Shown here piece after piece: positions 33,824 to 45,511 of a stretch of 64,000 bases of DNA. The notes under the pieces are model-generated. The model ran no database searches, was not told the DNA's origin, and saw only the letters and a program-made list of their open reading frames with translations. Source of the DNA: Gonatopus flavifemur (lineage: Eukaryota > Arthropoda > Insecta > Hymenoptera > Dryinidae); NCBI GenBank assembly GCA_018340375.1, contig JAFFJZ010000001.1, forward strand, positions 59,636,001 through 59,700,000, written 5' to 3'. Positions within the stretch are counted from its first letter, which is position 1; each line of letters opens with the position of its first letter. A program made the translations under genes and the position numbers.

Positions 33824-34117
33824 CCCTAATAGAAATTTTGGATGGAAAAAAACCAGGGCCTGACGAGGCATGCATGATTTCCTTTCAGGTCCTCATCAGA
33901 TTTCGTTTCGGTTTTCCCTCTTGCGCTCGATTTTATGGAAATCTCATCCGAACCCTGTGGTACCCCTGCGTTACAACCCTATTTGAATCCTATTAGGGAA
34001 ATCAGATAAGTCCCTTGTAAGGGCTTCATTAGATTTTCCTTATTCACGGTTTCCGGATTCTAAACTGATCAGGACCTTATTGAAAATAGGGAATGCCTGA
34101 TCAAATTTCTACTAGGG
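33824..34117. mobile_element. TA-flanked MITE with CCCTARTAGAAATTT ends
   Basis: CCCTAATAGAAATTTTGGAT on the left and the inverted CCCTAGTAGAAATTTGATCA on the right enclose 294 bp. TA flanks both ends (33822-33823, 34118-34119). The inverse of its right third recurs at 51905-52003 (for example GAATCCGGAAACCGTG). It is related by ends to 42804-42933 and 60892-61654. Confidence 0.82.
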
Positions 34118-34124
34118 TATGATG

Positions 34125-34960
34125 AAGGCTCGGTCTTTCACTTTCAGGGCTCCGATTTCAACGATCAAATTGTTGGTTGTTTCGTGACTAAAAAAGGGAG
34201 AATCACCTGCAATGCTCACCAAACCGGATGTTGACGAACAATTTTTTATCAACACGATAATTCAGATTCAGATTTCTGAGATTGGTCTCAAATAAGACCC
34301 ATGTGGACCACTCTAATGAAAACTTGAATACAAAAATTGATTCCCTGACATACAATACATTTCCGAAAACCTATCCAGATTCTGTCTGAATTTCAATTTC
34401 TATTTGCAAGATCAATCCCGAGCGAATGAACCCAAGTTGAATCCAGAAACAAGAACCGGATTAGTCGCTGTATTGAACTGAGTAAAGTTTCGCAGCCTAC
34501 CCGGTTTTTTAAGCAATTATGTTACTCTCCCAAGATGCAGATTTTTGCATTGTAATAAAAGAAACTCAATTGAATTCAATTGACTTCTTTTGTTATTTCT
34601 TTGATCAAATTATCAGTGGACTCAAAACGATCAGCTCTTATTAATATAAGATTAATTAAACGATATTATTATGGATGAAGGGGGAGAGTTGTGTTTATTA
34701 TACATATATATGAAAATCGTGTAAGGATTGAGGGACGAAAGAAGTTCAAAGGGTTGTTGAGCGAGTAGCAGATGTTCTTGGCGTGAGCCGAATTATTAAA
34801 TATCACAAGTTGCACCCTTAGTTTCTCATTTCTCCAGCCTATTATCGTCAAATTTGATTTGTTTTGCATATATTTTGTTCCCTCATTTTCTTCGAGGAAC
34901 TAAATTCTCATACCTGCAGAGAAAAGGATTATTTTTTAATTCAAGCAATTTTTTATTTGA
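34125..34960. other. non-coding stretch, nothing recognised
   Basis: No supported feature was seen. Confidence 0.35.
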
Positions 34961-34961
34961 A

Positions 34962-35180
34962 ATGTTTCGAATAAATAAAAAAACTTCTCTCAAAAAACGG
35001 CCGAAGCGAACATTAATCGTTAATAAATCATTCCTGCATATCCCAAACTTCGAAACACTAGCCATAATCGTAACTTCCTATGAGGACAGCCCAATTAAGA
35101 AGCATCTTCTCAAAGATACAATACTGGAACAAAAGCGACAAACTCTTTGGCAAAGTTTCATTTCCAGCTCAGTTTTGTGA
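34962..35180 (+). CDS. weak coding-like frame, unrecognised
   Basis: An ATG-initiated 72-residue frame has a basic start (INKKTSLKKRPKR) and a mixed C-terminal half (FETLAIIVTSYEDSPIKKHL). The frame is also open upstream to 34854. There is no recognised domain, no signal peptide and no splice or polyadenylation context that could be tied to it. It may be a chance ORF or an old gene fragment. Confidence 0.12.
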   Translation: MFRINKKTSLKKRPKRTLIVNKSFLHIPNFETLAIIVTSYEDSPIKKHLLKDTILEQKRQTLWQSFISSSVL

Positions 35181-35267
35181 CATAAAAAATTCTTTCCCAC
35201 CTGTTTATGAATCTTGTTGATCAAACAAACCCAAAACAGAATTGGTGAAACGTTGCTGGAGAGTCCA

Positions 35268-35297
35268 TCTCTCTCTCTCTCTCTCTCTTTCTCTCAA
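35268..35297. repeat. (TC)n microsatellite
   Basis: This is a clean CT dinucleotide run. Confidence 0.95.
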
Positions 35298-35299
35298 AT

Positions 35300-38200
35300 C
35301 GATCATAAAATGAAAAAGGTCTTGTGATTCAGAACTACTTTTATCTTTTTGGTGCAAAATACTTCATCTCTCCAAAATTAATTTTCATTCAAAATTTTGC
35401 TACTCAAAAGTTCTCGAACAAAATAATCAATCATTTCTTAGTGTTTTAACACAATGGATGGATGAATCTGGTATTCTACGAATTAAAGAAGACTTATGGA
35501 CCTCATTTCTCAATCTCTGACTTCTACAATTATTTTTTTGAACACAAACAAGTTGATCTACACTGAAAAAATCGTATCAAGAACATCCCTCTAAAATATG
35601 AGGCCAGTACATATTTCTCTGAGTTTAAGAGGATTGATGTGAGAGTGCCACTGAACGTTAGAAGAATTACCACTGATATTAAGAGAAAGATGTACTAGGC
35701 TCATATTATAGGGTAGATAGGGTGTATATTTACTGTAAAAATTATGCAGAGTTTCTCTTCAGTTCGGCAGTGGACTGTGTCTGGGGTTTGTTTGGGGATT
35801 GTTTTCCCATAAAAAATACGGAATTTTTTCTCCACTGTGAGGAAGTTTTTGATCTTTGAGGGGGTCGCAGTGTTCAAAAGATGAGGTGAAAGTCCACCCA
35901 ATCAGTTCTTCGTCTATAGAGGAACTTTGTAACCACCATTTTCTAAAGGAAAATTTTATAATAATTTTTTCAAATCCACTTGTGATCTTTTGGACTTTTT
36001 CATCTATAATGAAAATGATAAGAGAGATACGAACATTCCAATCTCCGTAAAGATTTTTTCCCCCCGCACGTGGAATCGAGAAACCTACGATCGTGAGTTT
36101 GAATTCAGTTATCCGCGGGGATGCATATTACATCCTTATAACGTATACATATATATGATCAAAGCTATTAGTCAAACACTTGAAATTTCATATAAGGGCT
36201 GTCAGTCAAGGTTATTTGTCTCTGACAATCACCGCCCTTAACGAGTCCAAGCGGGTGACCCACTACTCGCAGATATGAAAGACATCGATCACTTCACTTC
36301 GCTGTGTTAAAATTTTCCTGCCCTGTCGTTGGTAATTGATCATCAAATTTGTAAAATAAAAAATTATCACAATCTATTTTGGTTTCTTGAGTGCTATGTA
36401 GATACAATGAAAGTTAAAATTCAATTAACAATGTTAGCAATGTTACTGAACGAATGGAAATACATACTTTATATTGTTCAGCATCGTCCAAATTGTTCCA
36501 TCATTTACATTCGAGTGATTCCGCGGAGTGCTGTGTTTGAATACACACTTGGAGGACAAGATACCATAAAATTTCTTACAAGAGTATTTCAAAAACACCC
36601 ATTATTACGACGTTGAGAAGGTAAAACCAACAGTTCCTTTTTCCGAGTCAACAAGAATTCTGTGGTGGAAGGAGTCATCTTTGGGATATATTTTCCTTCA
36701 TTAAGCCTTCTCATATTAACTGGAGTACACGCAAGTCTGCATGCTGAGATTTAAGCAAACTTTTTCAATGAAGATTATTCCGTAAAGTCCGTTCTAACTA
36801 CTGTTCCTCGCTTGATGTTTCCTCTCAAGGGTGCCCCAACAACTTTTTTCATTCGTTCAACTTTTCGTAGATCGTCTACTCGAAATAAAGGCGTACAACC
36901 ACCGTTCTAAGGGAACGTATTACTCATGGCAAAACAGGATTCCACGAATAAGAATTTTGAAAGTTCCCTGAAGGTACACATATATTCTTTCCTCCTTGGC
37001 CCATATCCTCTTCGTGCCATGAAGTATCATTCGTAAACTTATTATTTCCCTTACATCAGCAATAATTCATTGATCTTTCGGTAATCTTCGAATCTCTTAA
37101 AACTCAACGATATGGAATAATTAATGTTACAATTGTGATCTGTAGTTGTTAAGGAGAAGAGAATTGAAATACTCCATTTAACTTGAACGTTTAATTGAGC
37201 TCGTATCATGAAATTTCACAATTTTCACTGAAGTTCGTGGAGTAAAAATACTACAAACGTTATTCGGCATTCGGTAATATGATTCTGTCATACATTAAGT
37301 ATACGTTTTCCTTTCCGTAATTGTTGATAGTATGAGTGACGATAGTCTGAATGACTGTGACTTGACAAACATAGTCTTCTTCATTGTCAGTGATTCTTCT
37401 TGAGTAAGGCATGTGGAAAGCAACTAACTCGATTTATCGCTTGTTAGTGGACTTGAAGTCCTTAATTCTAATGGTAAAAGGTATTCATGTGTCAGTATAT
37501 ACGTTCATTCGTTCGTTTATTCGTTACTGCTCTGTCATTCTTGGACGTGTCAAAATACGAAAGATGCGGAGAAGGTAGAAGAAGAAAGGGAGTTCTTTGC
37601 TGCTATTGCTGCCATTCCTGTCAATGCTGTCCAGTTGGGAATCTAATTAGCGGACACGCCTGGACATTACAACGCAAAGGTGGATTATGCCTGAGGTATT
37701 TGAACTCTATTCGTGTATTGTACATACATTATGCACTCTTTCAAATGCGATAGCAAGTAGTCATGGTAAGTATAATTCATTCTTTCCATCTTCTTATCAA
37801 TCAATTAGACCCATCATAACTGTTTGTGGAACGTCAATGTTTCTTACTCTGTTTTCGCAATGTATATTCGGCTGAATGGATCAACTCAAGTATTTTCCAC
37901 TGTTTATCACATTAAAACGGATAATGGATGTTAGTCTCTTGCTTTCATTATTTGAAAGACTTGAAAAACGGATATGAATTTGTTTCATCGAATAATGATA
38001 ATTATTCAAACTGTAATCCAATGGTAATATTTTTACAAGCTTCTATACAATTCGAATATCGAATAAGATTGAAGATTCGAATTTGAAATGATGAAGAATT
38101 AGTGAGATTGAGAATCGAAATTTTTCAAGAACATTCCAATCTCTGTGAAAATGATGAATTATAAAACCATTCTTTCAATGGAGAACGTTATTATTGAATA

Positions 38201-38380
38201 AACTCATCGATAAACGGATGTACGATCAAATGAGGCACATGGTACGTTTCATAAATGGAGGTTGGTTTGTGTATGGTCGTTTCGCGCTTCATTCAACCTA
38301 ACCTCGAGGCAGCGCGCCTCTTTTCAACGCTTGAAGAGCAGAAGAAGGGGGTTACAATAGGGCCCTGTGACGGCTGAGCA
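35300..38380. other. long stretch without recognised genes
   Basis: A possible MITE end (TACACTGAAAAAATCG) is at 35560 without a clear partner. A GC-richer patch at 37560-37690 has several open frames but no domain. Otherwise this is AT-rich single-copy-looking DNA. Confidence 0.4.
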
Positions 38381-38389
38381 CCGTGCAAC

Positions 38390-38560
38390 AGGATGATAAT
38401 TGAACGTTTCAGTGGCTCTCTGCCACGAGTAATGATGGTATACATACATACATGTATACACACGAAGTATATGTATAGACAGCTCAACATGATTGGAGGT
38501 TGCAATATACACATGATTGTTGATTGGCGAGGCATAATAGAGAATTATTCAAAACGAACG
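38390..38560. other. GC-richer patch with TACA tract
   Basis: An alternating tract ATACATACATACATGTATAC at about 38438-38460 sits in a short CpG-richer context, like the tracts beside islands at 1.3, 20.2, 50.4 and 56.7 kb. Confidence 0.35.
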
Positions 38561-40145
38561 CGTGTTCTTTTTTTTCTATTCTTCTCCGTATTCTCTTTTT
38601 TCTTCATTCATTCGACTATCCCCTGTGCTTTGCATGATTTGAAATACGATTATAAATCTGCAAACATGACATTTTTTCAAGTACCAAGAATTTTATTGTG
38701 AACAAAGAGAAATGCGGAAGAATGAAACTTTGTACAGTTTGTCGATTGAAGCCCCTCACAATATTTCAGAATTCAAGATAGGTGAGGATAGGATATTATG
38801 TAATCATCAAATCCTTGAACTATGAAGTAAAAGTAACTGCGATAATTGTGAACAGAATAAATCAAAATCACTGGCTTCAGAATATTCCATTTATATTCTG
38901 CGCTATCCAAATGATGAGAACATAACTTAGGAAAATCAAATTGTACGACTAATGATATGTCATGATCCACACAACGCATTTATTCGTTTATTGAAAAAAT
39001 TCTATACTTGGCGTCGAGATTCTATCGTTTCTTATGGCGTACCCCCATTTCTTTTTGTAAATTTTCTATATTCATCACACATATTTTTCTGAAACACTAT
39101 TTTCCATCTTCTCAATCCTGAAACTATTCCTTTCAATTGAATCAAGATTGAAATACGTGATCTGTTATCCAATACCGAATGATTGAATTCCAAATATTCA
39201 AAAAATCCTCGAAAATAATCGCTTCGAATTCTGTTTGGTGCACCATTGATATTGGCAATCAGATATTGCATTTAATTTACGACCCTCTCTTCTAACTCCA
39301 GAACCGACAAACGTTTTGATCAAACATTTGCCAAACACTCGGGTGCCTGCTCGGCTCGGTAGGACTTGAAACAACCTCTATGTCATGCGGTTCACAAACA
39401 ACAATCGAGCGAAATCTCGGAAGAGAAGCAGAAACGAAAAGAGAAAGGAAGATGCCCAATTGTTTTGCTACTGTCTGTGCTTCGAAGTTTGTTGGGCTGC
39501 ATACCTTGGGGCGTTCGTTGTTTCAATCGACCAAACTTTTGCTCCATCGCAAACCTCTTTTCTCTTCTCCATTTCCTACCTTTTCTTCCTCGTCCTGTAT
39601 TATAGTTTCTTTATCTCCATCAACATTCTCATCTGATTCAAATTAAATGTGAATCATTTGATGAAGGTTGGCGGCTTGATTTATCCAAATATGAACAATG
39701 AATATCGTTCTGACACGGTATTTGTGAAGCAGCGGGGATGATTTTATCGATTTTGTGTAGTTATTATTCGTCATTCTGTGAATCTTATTGTTTTTTTTAT
39801 TCCGAATTTTGGGAGGATTTCAAAGTGTGACAGTTCTGAAATTGAAAATGTTGACATTTTTTAATAAGATTTTTGAAAATTATCTATCAATGACATCCCT
39901 TCTACGACATTTGATCTGATTTTCGTGAACTCAGAATATCGATTCTCTATTGAAAAGCAGAGTAAAATTGGAATCCCACGAATATGTTCATTCAGAATCC
40001 CTCGAATCAATTGCCGATCGTCCCACGGAGAGACCCTCTTTACAACCTGTGCAACAAAAGAGAATACACAAACCATTCGTTTTACGTAAAGCTTATGCAA
40101 AAAGTAGCTCCGCAAACGTTTCACGAATTTAAAGAGACGTGCCGT
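38561..40145. other. non-coding stretch, nothing recognised
   Basis: Overlapping frames at 39366-39646 on the plus strand are open in all three phases, with no coding bias. No repeats were seen. Confidence 0.35.
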
Positions 40146-40149
40146 CACT

Positions 40150-41300
40150 TATATGGATAACTATTAATTAAAGTTGCGCGTTCACGACGCGAGTTGACTG
40201 GAGTTATTTCAAAGTTATCCAGCCTAACCCAACACGGCGAGGGGTCTAACGTCCTCGGGGCCCTAAATGGAAACGTCAGGAGGTCCATGTAAGTGGCTTG
40301 TCCAACATTTTGATTAACACGTCTCTCCGGTTGCGGCAAAAGCGAGGCCAAGCTCAAGCCGACGGCTCTGCAAATCGCGGAAGGTGGTTATATTTCCTCC
40401 TCGTTCCACCATCACCGCAGAAATCCCTTTTACCTACATATCTTAAAGGTTGGTATTAGCTTGTCGAGAACGAAGGCAGACTGTCACTCAGCGAGAGTGG
40501 AGGCCGTTTGAGCCTGGAGAGAAACCAACTGTCTGGCGTGACTGTTGGACGATGGGTATACGCCCGTAAATCGATCTGTTAAAAACATGTTTACACGCTA
40601 CACCTCCACCTTCAATTTTCAACGTTGTTCCGCGTGTTTCACGACTTCATCGTACAAAACCTCCTATATCATCAGATTGCGAAATTGGATGAAAGTCGGC
40701 CGATGGTTATTTGCCTTTTACAAACATGTATTCGCATTGGATTATTTATCCAAATAGTTTGAGGTTCTTCGTGACTATAATGCATAGACTGACTTGATGA
40801 TATTCATTGGCTACGATCAAGTTTTCAGTCTCCTCCGGTATCTTCATTCTGACATTCCTTGTCAACGTTAATACCACGTGGGATAATCGGCAACCCAAAG
40901 AAGGAACCGAGCGAGTGACGCACGTCCGACAAATGGTCTACCACCCATTTCTAGGGCTAGCTGCTTCTCTATACCATTCGCACCCGGGCACAGGGCAAAT
41001 AAGCACGGTTTACAGTTGAGGGGTTGTATCGCAAAGGGCTCTTACTAGCGTTACTTATGCAATGTAAAACGGCTCATGGAGTAAGATATAAAGGATCGGT
41101 GGAGGGGTAGGTAGCTCGACCGAATTCATGCCCTCTTAGAATACAACCCTTGGCGGAAGGGTCGCGTAGAGAGCAGGAACCCCTTATATTACTTACGTAG
41201 GCCGACTCCACAGTCACTCGGCCGTATCCACTGTTATACATATACATAGGGAAAAACCACCCCCTCGTTGCCGCACAACGTGTATAATACCTATATACCT
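40150..41300. other. long GC/CpG-richer island
   Basis: At about 1.15 kb this is the longest stretch of raised GC and CpG in the window, free of the repeat families seen on both sides. It includes CGAGGGGTCTAACGTCCTCGGGGCCC and TCTCTCCGGTTGCGGC. Short frames do not persist and start at non-ATG codons. A conserved regulatory region, a promoter with non-coding exon, or a long ncRNA exon are the alternatives. Confidence 0.35.
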
Positions 41301-41843
41301 ACATCCCTCGTTGGAGAGTCAGCTATGATGCTCGTCTTCTCAAATTACCCGTCGTTTAGAACTCGTTTTCACCGTGAGTGCAAGTGCACACAAATATATA
41401 TATATACATAGAAATGATGTTAGCGATATCGGGACAGGAGAGAAGGGTGTTTGTAAGCGTAATAATAGGGTAGATGAGACTCGTTTGATTAACACGAACA
41501 TTTACGAATGACGTTCATCCGATTAAAGTTAGACATTTATATCTATAGGAATTTGAACGAGATAGGTTTCGGTATATACATATAAACGACTCCGGGAATA
41601 TTCATATGCGTCTTAATCTTACATATACATGACGGCGTAGTAGCTCGCTTGACCAGCACTTTATTCGATGAGATTCTTGTGATACAAACCAGTCATGGGT
41701 TTCGTGAGCAGAGATGACCATGCGCGTAACGTTTCGGTTCAACTATCAAATTTTTACGAGAACTAATAATATTATGATCGGTCAATAAGGTTCATTTGAC
41801 TAGCAAACTATTTTCGATCATGGAACATTTTCCATAAAGTATA
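41301..41843. other. AT-rich stretch with (TA)n run
   Basis: A short TATATATATA run lies near 41395-41407. No other feature was seen. Confidence 0.4.
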
Positions 41844-42194
41844 CACGGAGAAAAATGATTTTGAAATTGGTAGCGATGAACACCACTATCTTGCCTAGGA
41901 TTGAAGCCAATTTTTGAAAAATACGCAATGAGTGCTTGTGACGATGGGAATGAATAATAGAAAAATAACAAAGATCTGCTAAAAAGTACCATACTTTATT
42001 GTGTTCGAGCATCAGACCTGTCCAGATCAAATTATTTACATAAAAATATCTACAAAAGTAGTATACTTCTTTAGGAAAGTCCAAGCCAGTATGGTACTTT
42101 TAGAGGTATTTTCACGTGAATAATTTGATCTGGAAAGACTGATGCTCGAACACTATAAGGTATGGTACTTTTTAGCAGACCTGTTTTCTCCGTG
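41844..42194. mobile_element. CACGG-ended fold-back MITE, AGTACCATA-word family
   Basis: CACGGAGAAAAATGATTT on the left and an inverted TTTTCTCCGTG on the right are flanked by TA. Inside, GATCTGCTAAAAAGTACCAT and TGTTCGAGCATCAG are inverted as ATGGTACTTTTTAGCAGACC and CTGATGCTCGAACA. Most of the 351 bp can therefore fold on itself. AAAAGTACCAT words also occur in 45245-45511. Confidence 0.88.
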
Positions 42195-42334
42195 TAGTAA
42201 TGAAAAATTGTATCAATCATGCCGATACTGTGGAGCATTCAGCGACAAACGTAGTTAGTGACAGTTCTCTCAGTCGTTACAAAAACGTCATGAGATTGAA
42301 TATAAAACGCTGTATTGCCCGGCGTGGGGGGGAT

Positions 42335-42425
42335 TAGGGGTGCATTTGAGACGATATTTCAGAAAATATCGTCTCGGTATCGTGTCATATCGTTGGACTG
42401 ATATCGATATCGTCTCGATATAAAA
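42335..42425. repeat. TATCGTCTCG-word repeat with hairpin
   Basis: GAGACGATATTT (42348-42359) and AAATATCGTCTC (42364-42375) form a perfect 12-bp stem. Further TATCGTCTCG copies follow. The vocabulary matches 47465-47560 in inverted orientation, including a GGGGTGCA / TGCAGCCCC edge. Confidence 0.65.
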
Positions 42426-42803
42426 AATTCTGCATTCATGATTTAAAATTTGTACTAGTATTTCACAGTAAAATGTAAAACTCACTTCCTTTCTGAATAT
42501 CAGCTTATTCAAAGGTGCAACTAAAGCTAGCCCTGTCTCTACTAAAATTAAGCATGAAAAACAAATGCCGACACAATAATGGGAGAGACTGAATTTTAGT
42601 CAAATTTTAAAGTGAGTTGCAACCACATTCAGTCTGACTTTTTACAGTATTAATTTTGTTTCCAATCGAATTTTCCATATAAGAATGTTTCATATAATAC
42701 AGAAAATTTCACATATTTATAAAATATTCATACTAAATCATACATTCCCTCGGGAAAAAATGAAAATCGACTTATTCAAGACCCTGTTCGACAGGACCTT
42801 GGA

Positions 42804-42933
42804 CCCTAGTAAATATTACTCTAGTAACTTCTTAGACTATCACGAGGTCTTGCTAGGCCTCGCAAGACTCTCTTATGAGCTTCGTGAAGCCTTGCGAGGC
42901 TCAAAGAATAACTGGAGTAATTTCTACTAGAGG
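42804..42933. mobile_element. 130-bp MITE with CCCTAGTAAATATTACTC ends
   Basis: The left CTAGTAAATATTACTCTAGT and right ACTGGAGTAATTTCTACTAG are inverted repeats of about 25 bp. The interior contains CTTGCTAGGCCTCGCAAG and a second GCCTTGCGAGGC. Its ends match the outer ends of 60892-61654. Confidence 0.78.
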
Positions 42934-42987
42934 ATGCGTCTGTTCTCAATCGGAGGAGTTTTCACCCGGGTCATATATATAAAATTC

Positions 42988-43571
42988 AGTGTCGATAATG
43001 ATCCCATATAAGTTCAAGAGCGGACTATGGCCTGTGCCAACGGTGCCATGGCGCAGGGGCGGCAGGCCGTAAAAGGGCGGCATTGGGGTGAGAAAAATTT
43101 TTCTTTAATTTTAATAATTTAAAAATAATTTTTAGGAGAATAATAAATTTCAATCGATAAAACAAAAATCCTTAGTCATGAATATTTTCGTGAAAAATTA
43201 ATTTTTATTGCGATACAAGGGGTGGCAAGCTGCATGGCACAGGGGTGGCAAAAACCAAAATCCGCCTCTGTATAAGTTTCAACTTGATCTTCGCAGAAAA
43301 ACGGGAGAGGGGGAGGAAACATGTTATCGACAATTTTGATTTTGTAACCGTACGTCTCTTCGCTTCCCGTTATCCGATTGGGATGAAACTTATACCACGT
43401 TTCAGTTATGGTCCCATAGGGGTCCCGTATAAGTTTCATCCCAATCGGATCACGGGAAGCGAAGAGACGTACGGTTACAAAATCAAAATTGTCGATAACA
43501 TGTTTCCTCCCCCTCTCCCGTTTTCGTGCAAAGATCGAGTTGAAACTTATATGGGATCATTATCGGCACTG
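42988..43571. repeat. near-perfect fold-back split by a hAT insertion
   Basis: Removing 43015-43270 and one TATAAGTT gives two arms: the left runs from about 42988 to 43394, the right from 43428 to 43571. They are inverted copies over about 140 bp with very few mismatches. Examples are GTAACCGTACGTCTCTTCGC / GCGAAGAGACGTACGGTTAC and the GAGAGGGGGAGGAAACATG segment. The spacer is 33 bp. Open frames on opposite strands encode the same peptide because of this symmetry. The right arm merges into the degenerate repeat block at 43572. Confidence 0.9.
43015..43270. mobile_element. hAT-type non-autonomous element, 8-bp target duplication
   Basis: TATAAGTT occurs directly before (43007-43014) and after (43271-43278) a 256-bp segment. 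The ends CAAGAGCGGACTATGGCC and the inverted CAGAGGCGGATTTTGG share GCGGAYTWTGG. The interior repeats GGGGYGGCA-type words (GCAGGGGCGGCAG, AGGGGTGGCAA). It is inserted in the left arm of the fold-back, so it is younger than that structure. It contains no ORF of note. Confidence 0.92.
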
Positions 43572-44300
43572 AAATTTTGCTCCCTCCCAAATTTGCAACA
43601 GATGTACAAAAGCGGAAGCCGTGTGCCAATTGGCAGAGTTTTTTTCTTCCCCTTCTCGTTTTTCTGTAAGGATCAGATTGAAACTGATTTGGGACGCTTA
43701 TTGACACTGCATAAAACTGTGGTAGAAATTTCATAACAATCCGCATGATAGCGGTATTTACGAAATTCTCAAATTTCGTTTCGAAGCTTAGCGCTTACCC
43801 TTTTCTCGCCTGAACACCGATTTACCTGGAATTTGTATTGTACAATTAACACCTCGTGAGTTGCATATCCTCAAAGTTCTATGGCATTCGGATGATAATG
43901 ACATAGGAAAGACATGCTTTTAAAATGTTGTAAAATAATGCTAATCGCAAAAATAAATTTTCCACAATTTTTAACCGACTGCGATGAAACTCGTAGGGAC
44001 CACTATCGGATCATAACTAGAGCGTGATATAAATTTTATTGCAATTGGATAATAGGGAGCAAAGATATGCGCGTTCGCAAAAATGACAAATTTTTGCTAC
44101 ATTTCCTCATCTCCATCAAATTCTTGTGCACGTATCGGGCTGAAACAAATATGGGACCATCATCGACCTTGCTGATAACTGTGGTAAAAATTTCATGACG
44201 ATTGGATAACTCAAACGGAAAATATGCGCGTTTGTGTAAACGTTGACAGACGGGCAGACGGACATCGGACACCAAAACACAATTGTTCTCCGAGTTTTGG
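43572..44300. repeat. degenerate tandem-like repeat block
   Basis: Landmarks recur at irregular spacing: GAAACTKATNTGGGACSNTTATTGAC-like segments at about 43678, 43985 and 44135, and GGTANAAATTTCATNACNAT at about 43722 and 44190. CAAAGATATGCGCGTTCGC is at 44060, with a variant at about 44222. It is the same unit as the arms of the adjacent fold-back. The ACAGACGGGCAGACGGACATC tract gives a spurious 140-codon minus-strand frame. Confidence 0.65.
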
Positions 44301-44950
44301 GGAGTCATTTGGTGTAAGAAATTTTGAGTTTGGAGGAAAAAAAATTTTCGGGTCTCCGAAACGATCGCTATGCTTCCTCTTTGCTTTCCTCCTAAACTGT
44401 ACCTAATACTTGAATCTATGAAAAATTTGTAAAATACACATATCATCATGAAATTCAAATTTTTGTCTCCTTCTGAAAGAATTATCTTTTGATAAATTAA
44501 AGTGAGATTATAAAATCTTTGTGAAGGAATGAAAATCGTGTTTCGGAATCGAAAGTTTTCTGCTGTAAAATTGAGTATGATCGAATAAAATCAAAGCAGT
44601 CCTACTTTATTCCAGTGCCTTGAGAACATACTCATTTTTTCGTTTTTTTCGAGAATTATGCCAATTATGGCTGAACACTATCTTATCCAAGTTTGAAGTT
44701 TCAGAACTTATCCCTCTACCGTACAAAACAAGAACGTGGTTAACTCAATTTTTCATCATAATGTGATTCTGGTATCATTCGATTCGGGAAATTTCCCTGA
44801 ATGAGGTGAGATAAAAAAATAATTTCCAAAAAAAACTGAGTCAACTATCTCCTGGCCCAGTACGACAGCCTTATTGGTTACATCATTTTGATTCTAAGAG
44901 CCCTTCTGGAGAGTCCGATCCACTTGAGAATTTTCAGCAAGATATGGCGA
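44301..44950. other. AT-rich gap in the MITE cluster
   Basis: No recognised element was seen. Confidence 0.35.
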
Positions 44951-44952
44951 TG

Positions 44953-45232
44953 CACGGAGAAAAAAGATTTCGTTATTTTAACGAATCTGTCTTCGCTGAA
45001 CGGATTGAATAACCTAACGATGACATTTCACTGTGTTAATGAGCTAATTCGCTGTATTTACTAACTGATTCGTTATAATTATCAGTCCTTCGCTAATTTT
45101 ACGAAGCTTGATTCGCTGAAACAACGAATCGGGGTTCACTTCAGCGGACTTGCTTGCTGTCCATATAATAACAAGCGAGTTTCGTTGAGACAGCGAAATT
45201 CTTGCTATTCCAACGAATTCTTTTTCTCCGTG
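44953..45232. mobile_element. CACGG-ended MITE, AACGAATCGCTGA-word family
   Basis: The ends are CACGGAGAAAAAA and the inverted TTTTTCTCCGTG. The flanking dinucleotide is TG on both sides (44951-44952, 45233-45234). The interior iterates TTCGTTATTTTAACGAAT and TTCGCTGA words and includes CTTGCTGTCCATAT, shared with 15297-15503. It ends only 12 bp before the next MITE. Confidence 0.85.
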
Positions 45233-45244
45233 TGGAAATTTGTA

Positions 45245-45511
45245 CACGGAGAAAAAGGTATCTTGAAAAATACCATAATTTATGGAGTTTTGGCGTTGGT
45301 CTAACCCCAGTCAAAATATTTACGCGAAGATACCTCTAAAAGTACCATAATGGCTGGGACTTTTATGAGGAAGGTACCATACTTCTTTATAAAAGCCCAA
45401 GAAATTATGGGACTTTCAGAGGTTCGTTCACGTAAATATTTTGACTCGGGTCAGACCAACGCCAAAAATCCATAAATTATGGTATTTTTCAAGATATCTG
45501 TTGTCTCAGTG
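45245..45511. mobile_element. CACGG-ended fold-back MITE
   Basis: CACGGAGAAAAAGGTATCTT on the left and a CTCAGTG end on the right are flanked by TA. The inverted segment pairs are GTTGGTCTAACCCCAGTCAA / TTGACTCGGGTCAGACCAAC and CCATAATTTATGGA / CCATAAATTATGG. AAAGTACCATA words are shared with 41844-42194. Confidence 0.87.

Noticed and set aside
43245..43746. Plus-strand 163-codon and minus-strand 87-codon ORFs encoding the same peptide
   Set aside because: The shared peptide is forced by the inverted symmetry of the fold-back and is not evidence of a gene.
44036..44458. 140-codon minus-strand ORF
   Set aside because: It translates the degenerate repeat block with the ACAGACGG tract, has no recognised domain, and follows the repeat and not a gene boundary.
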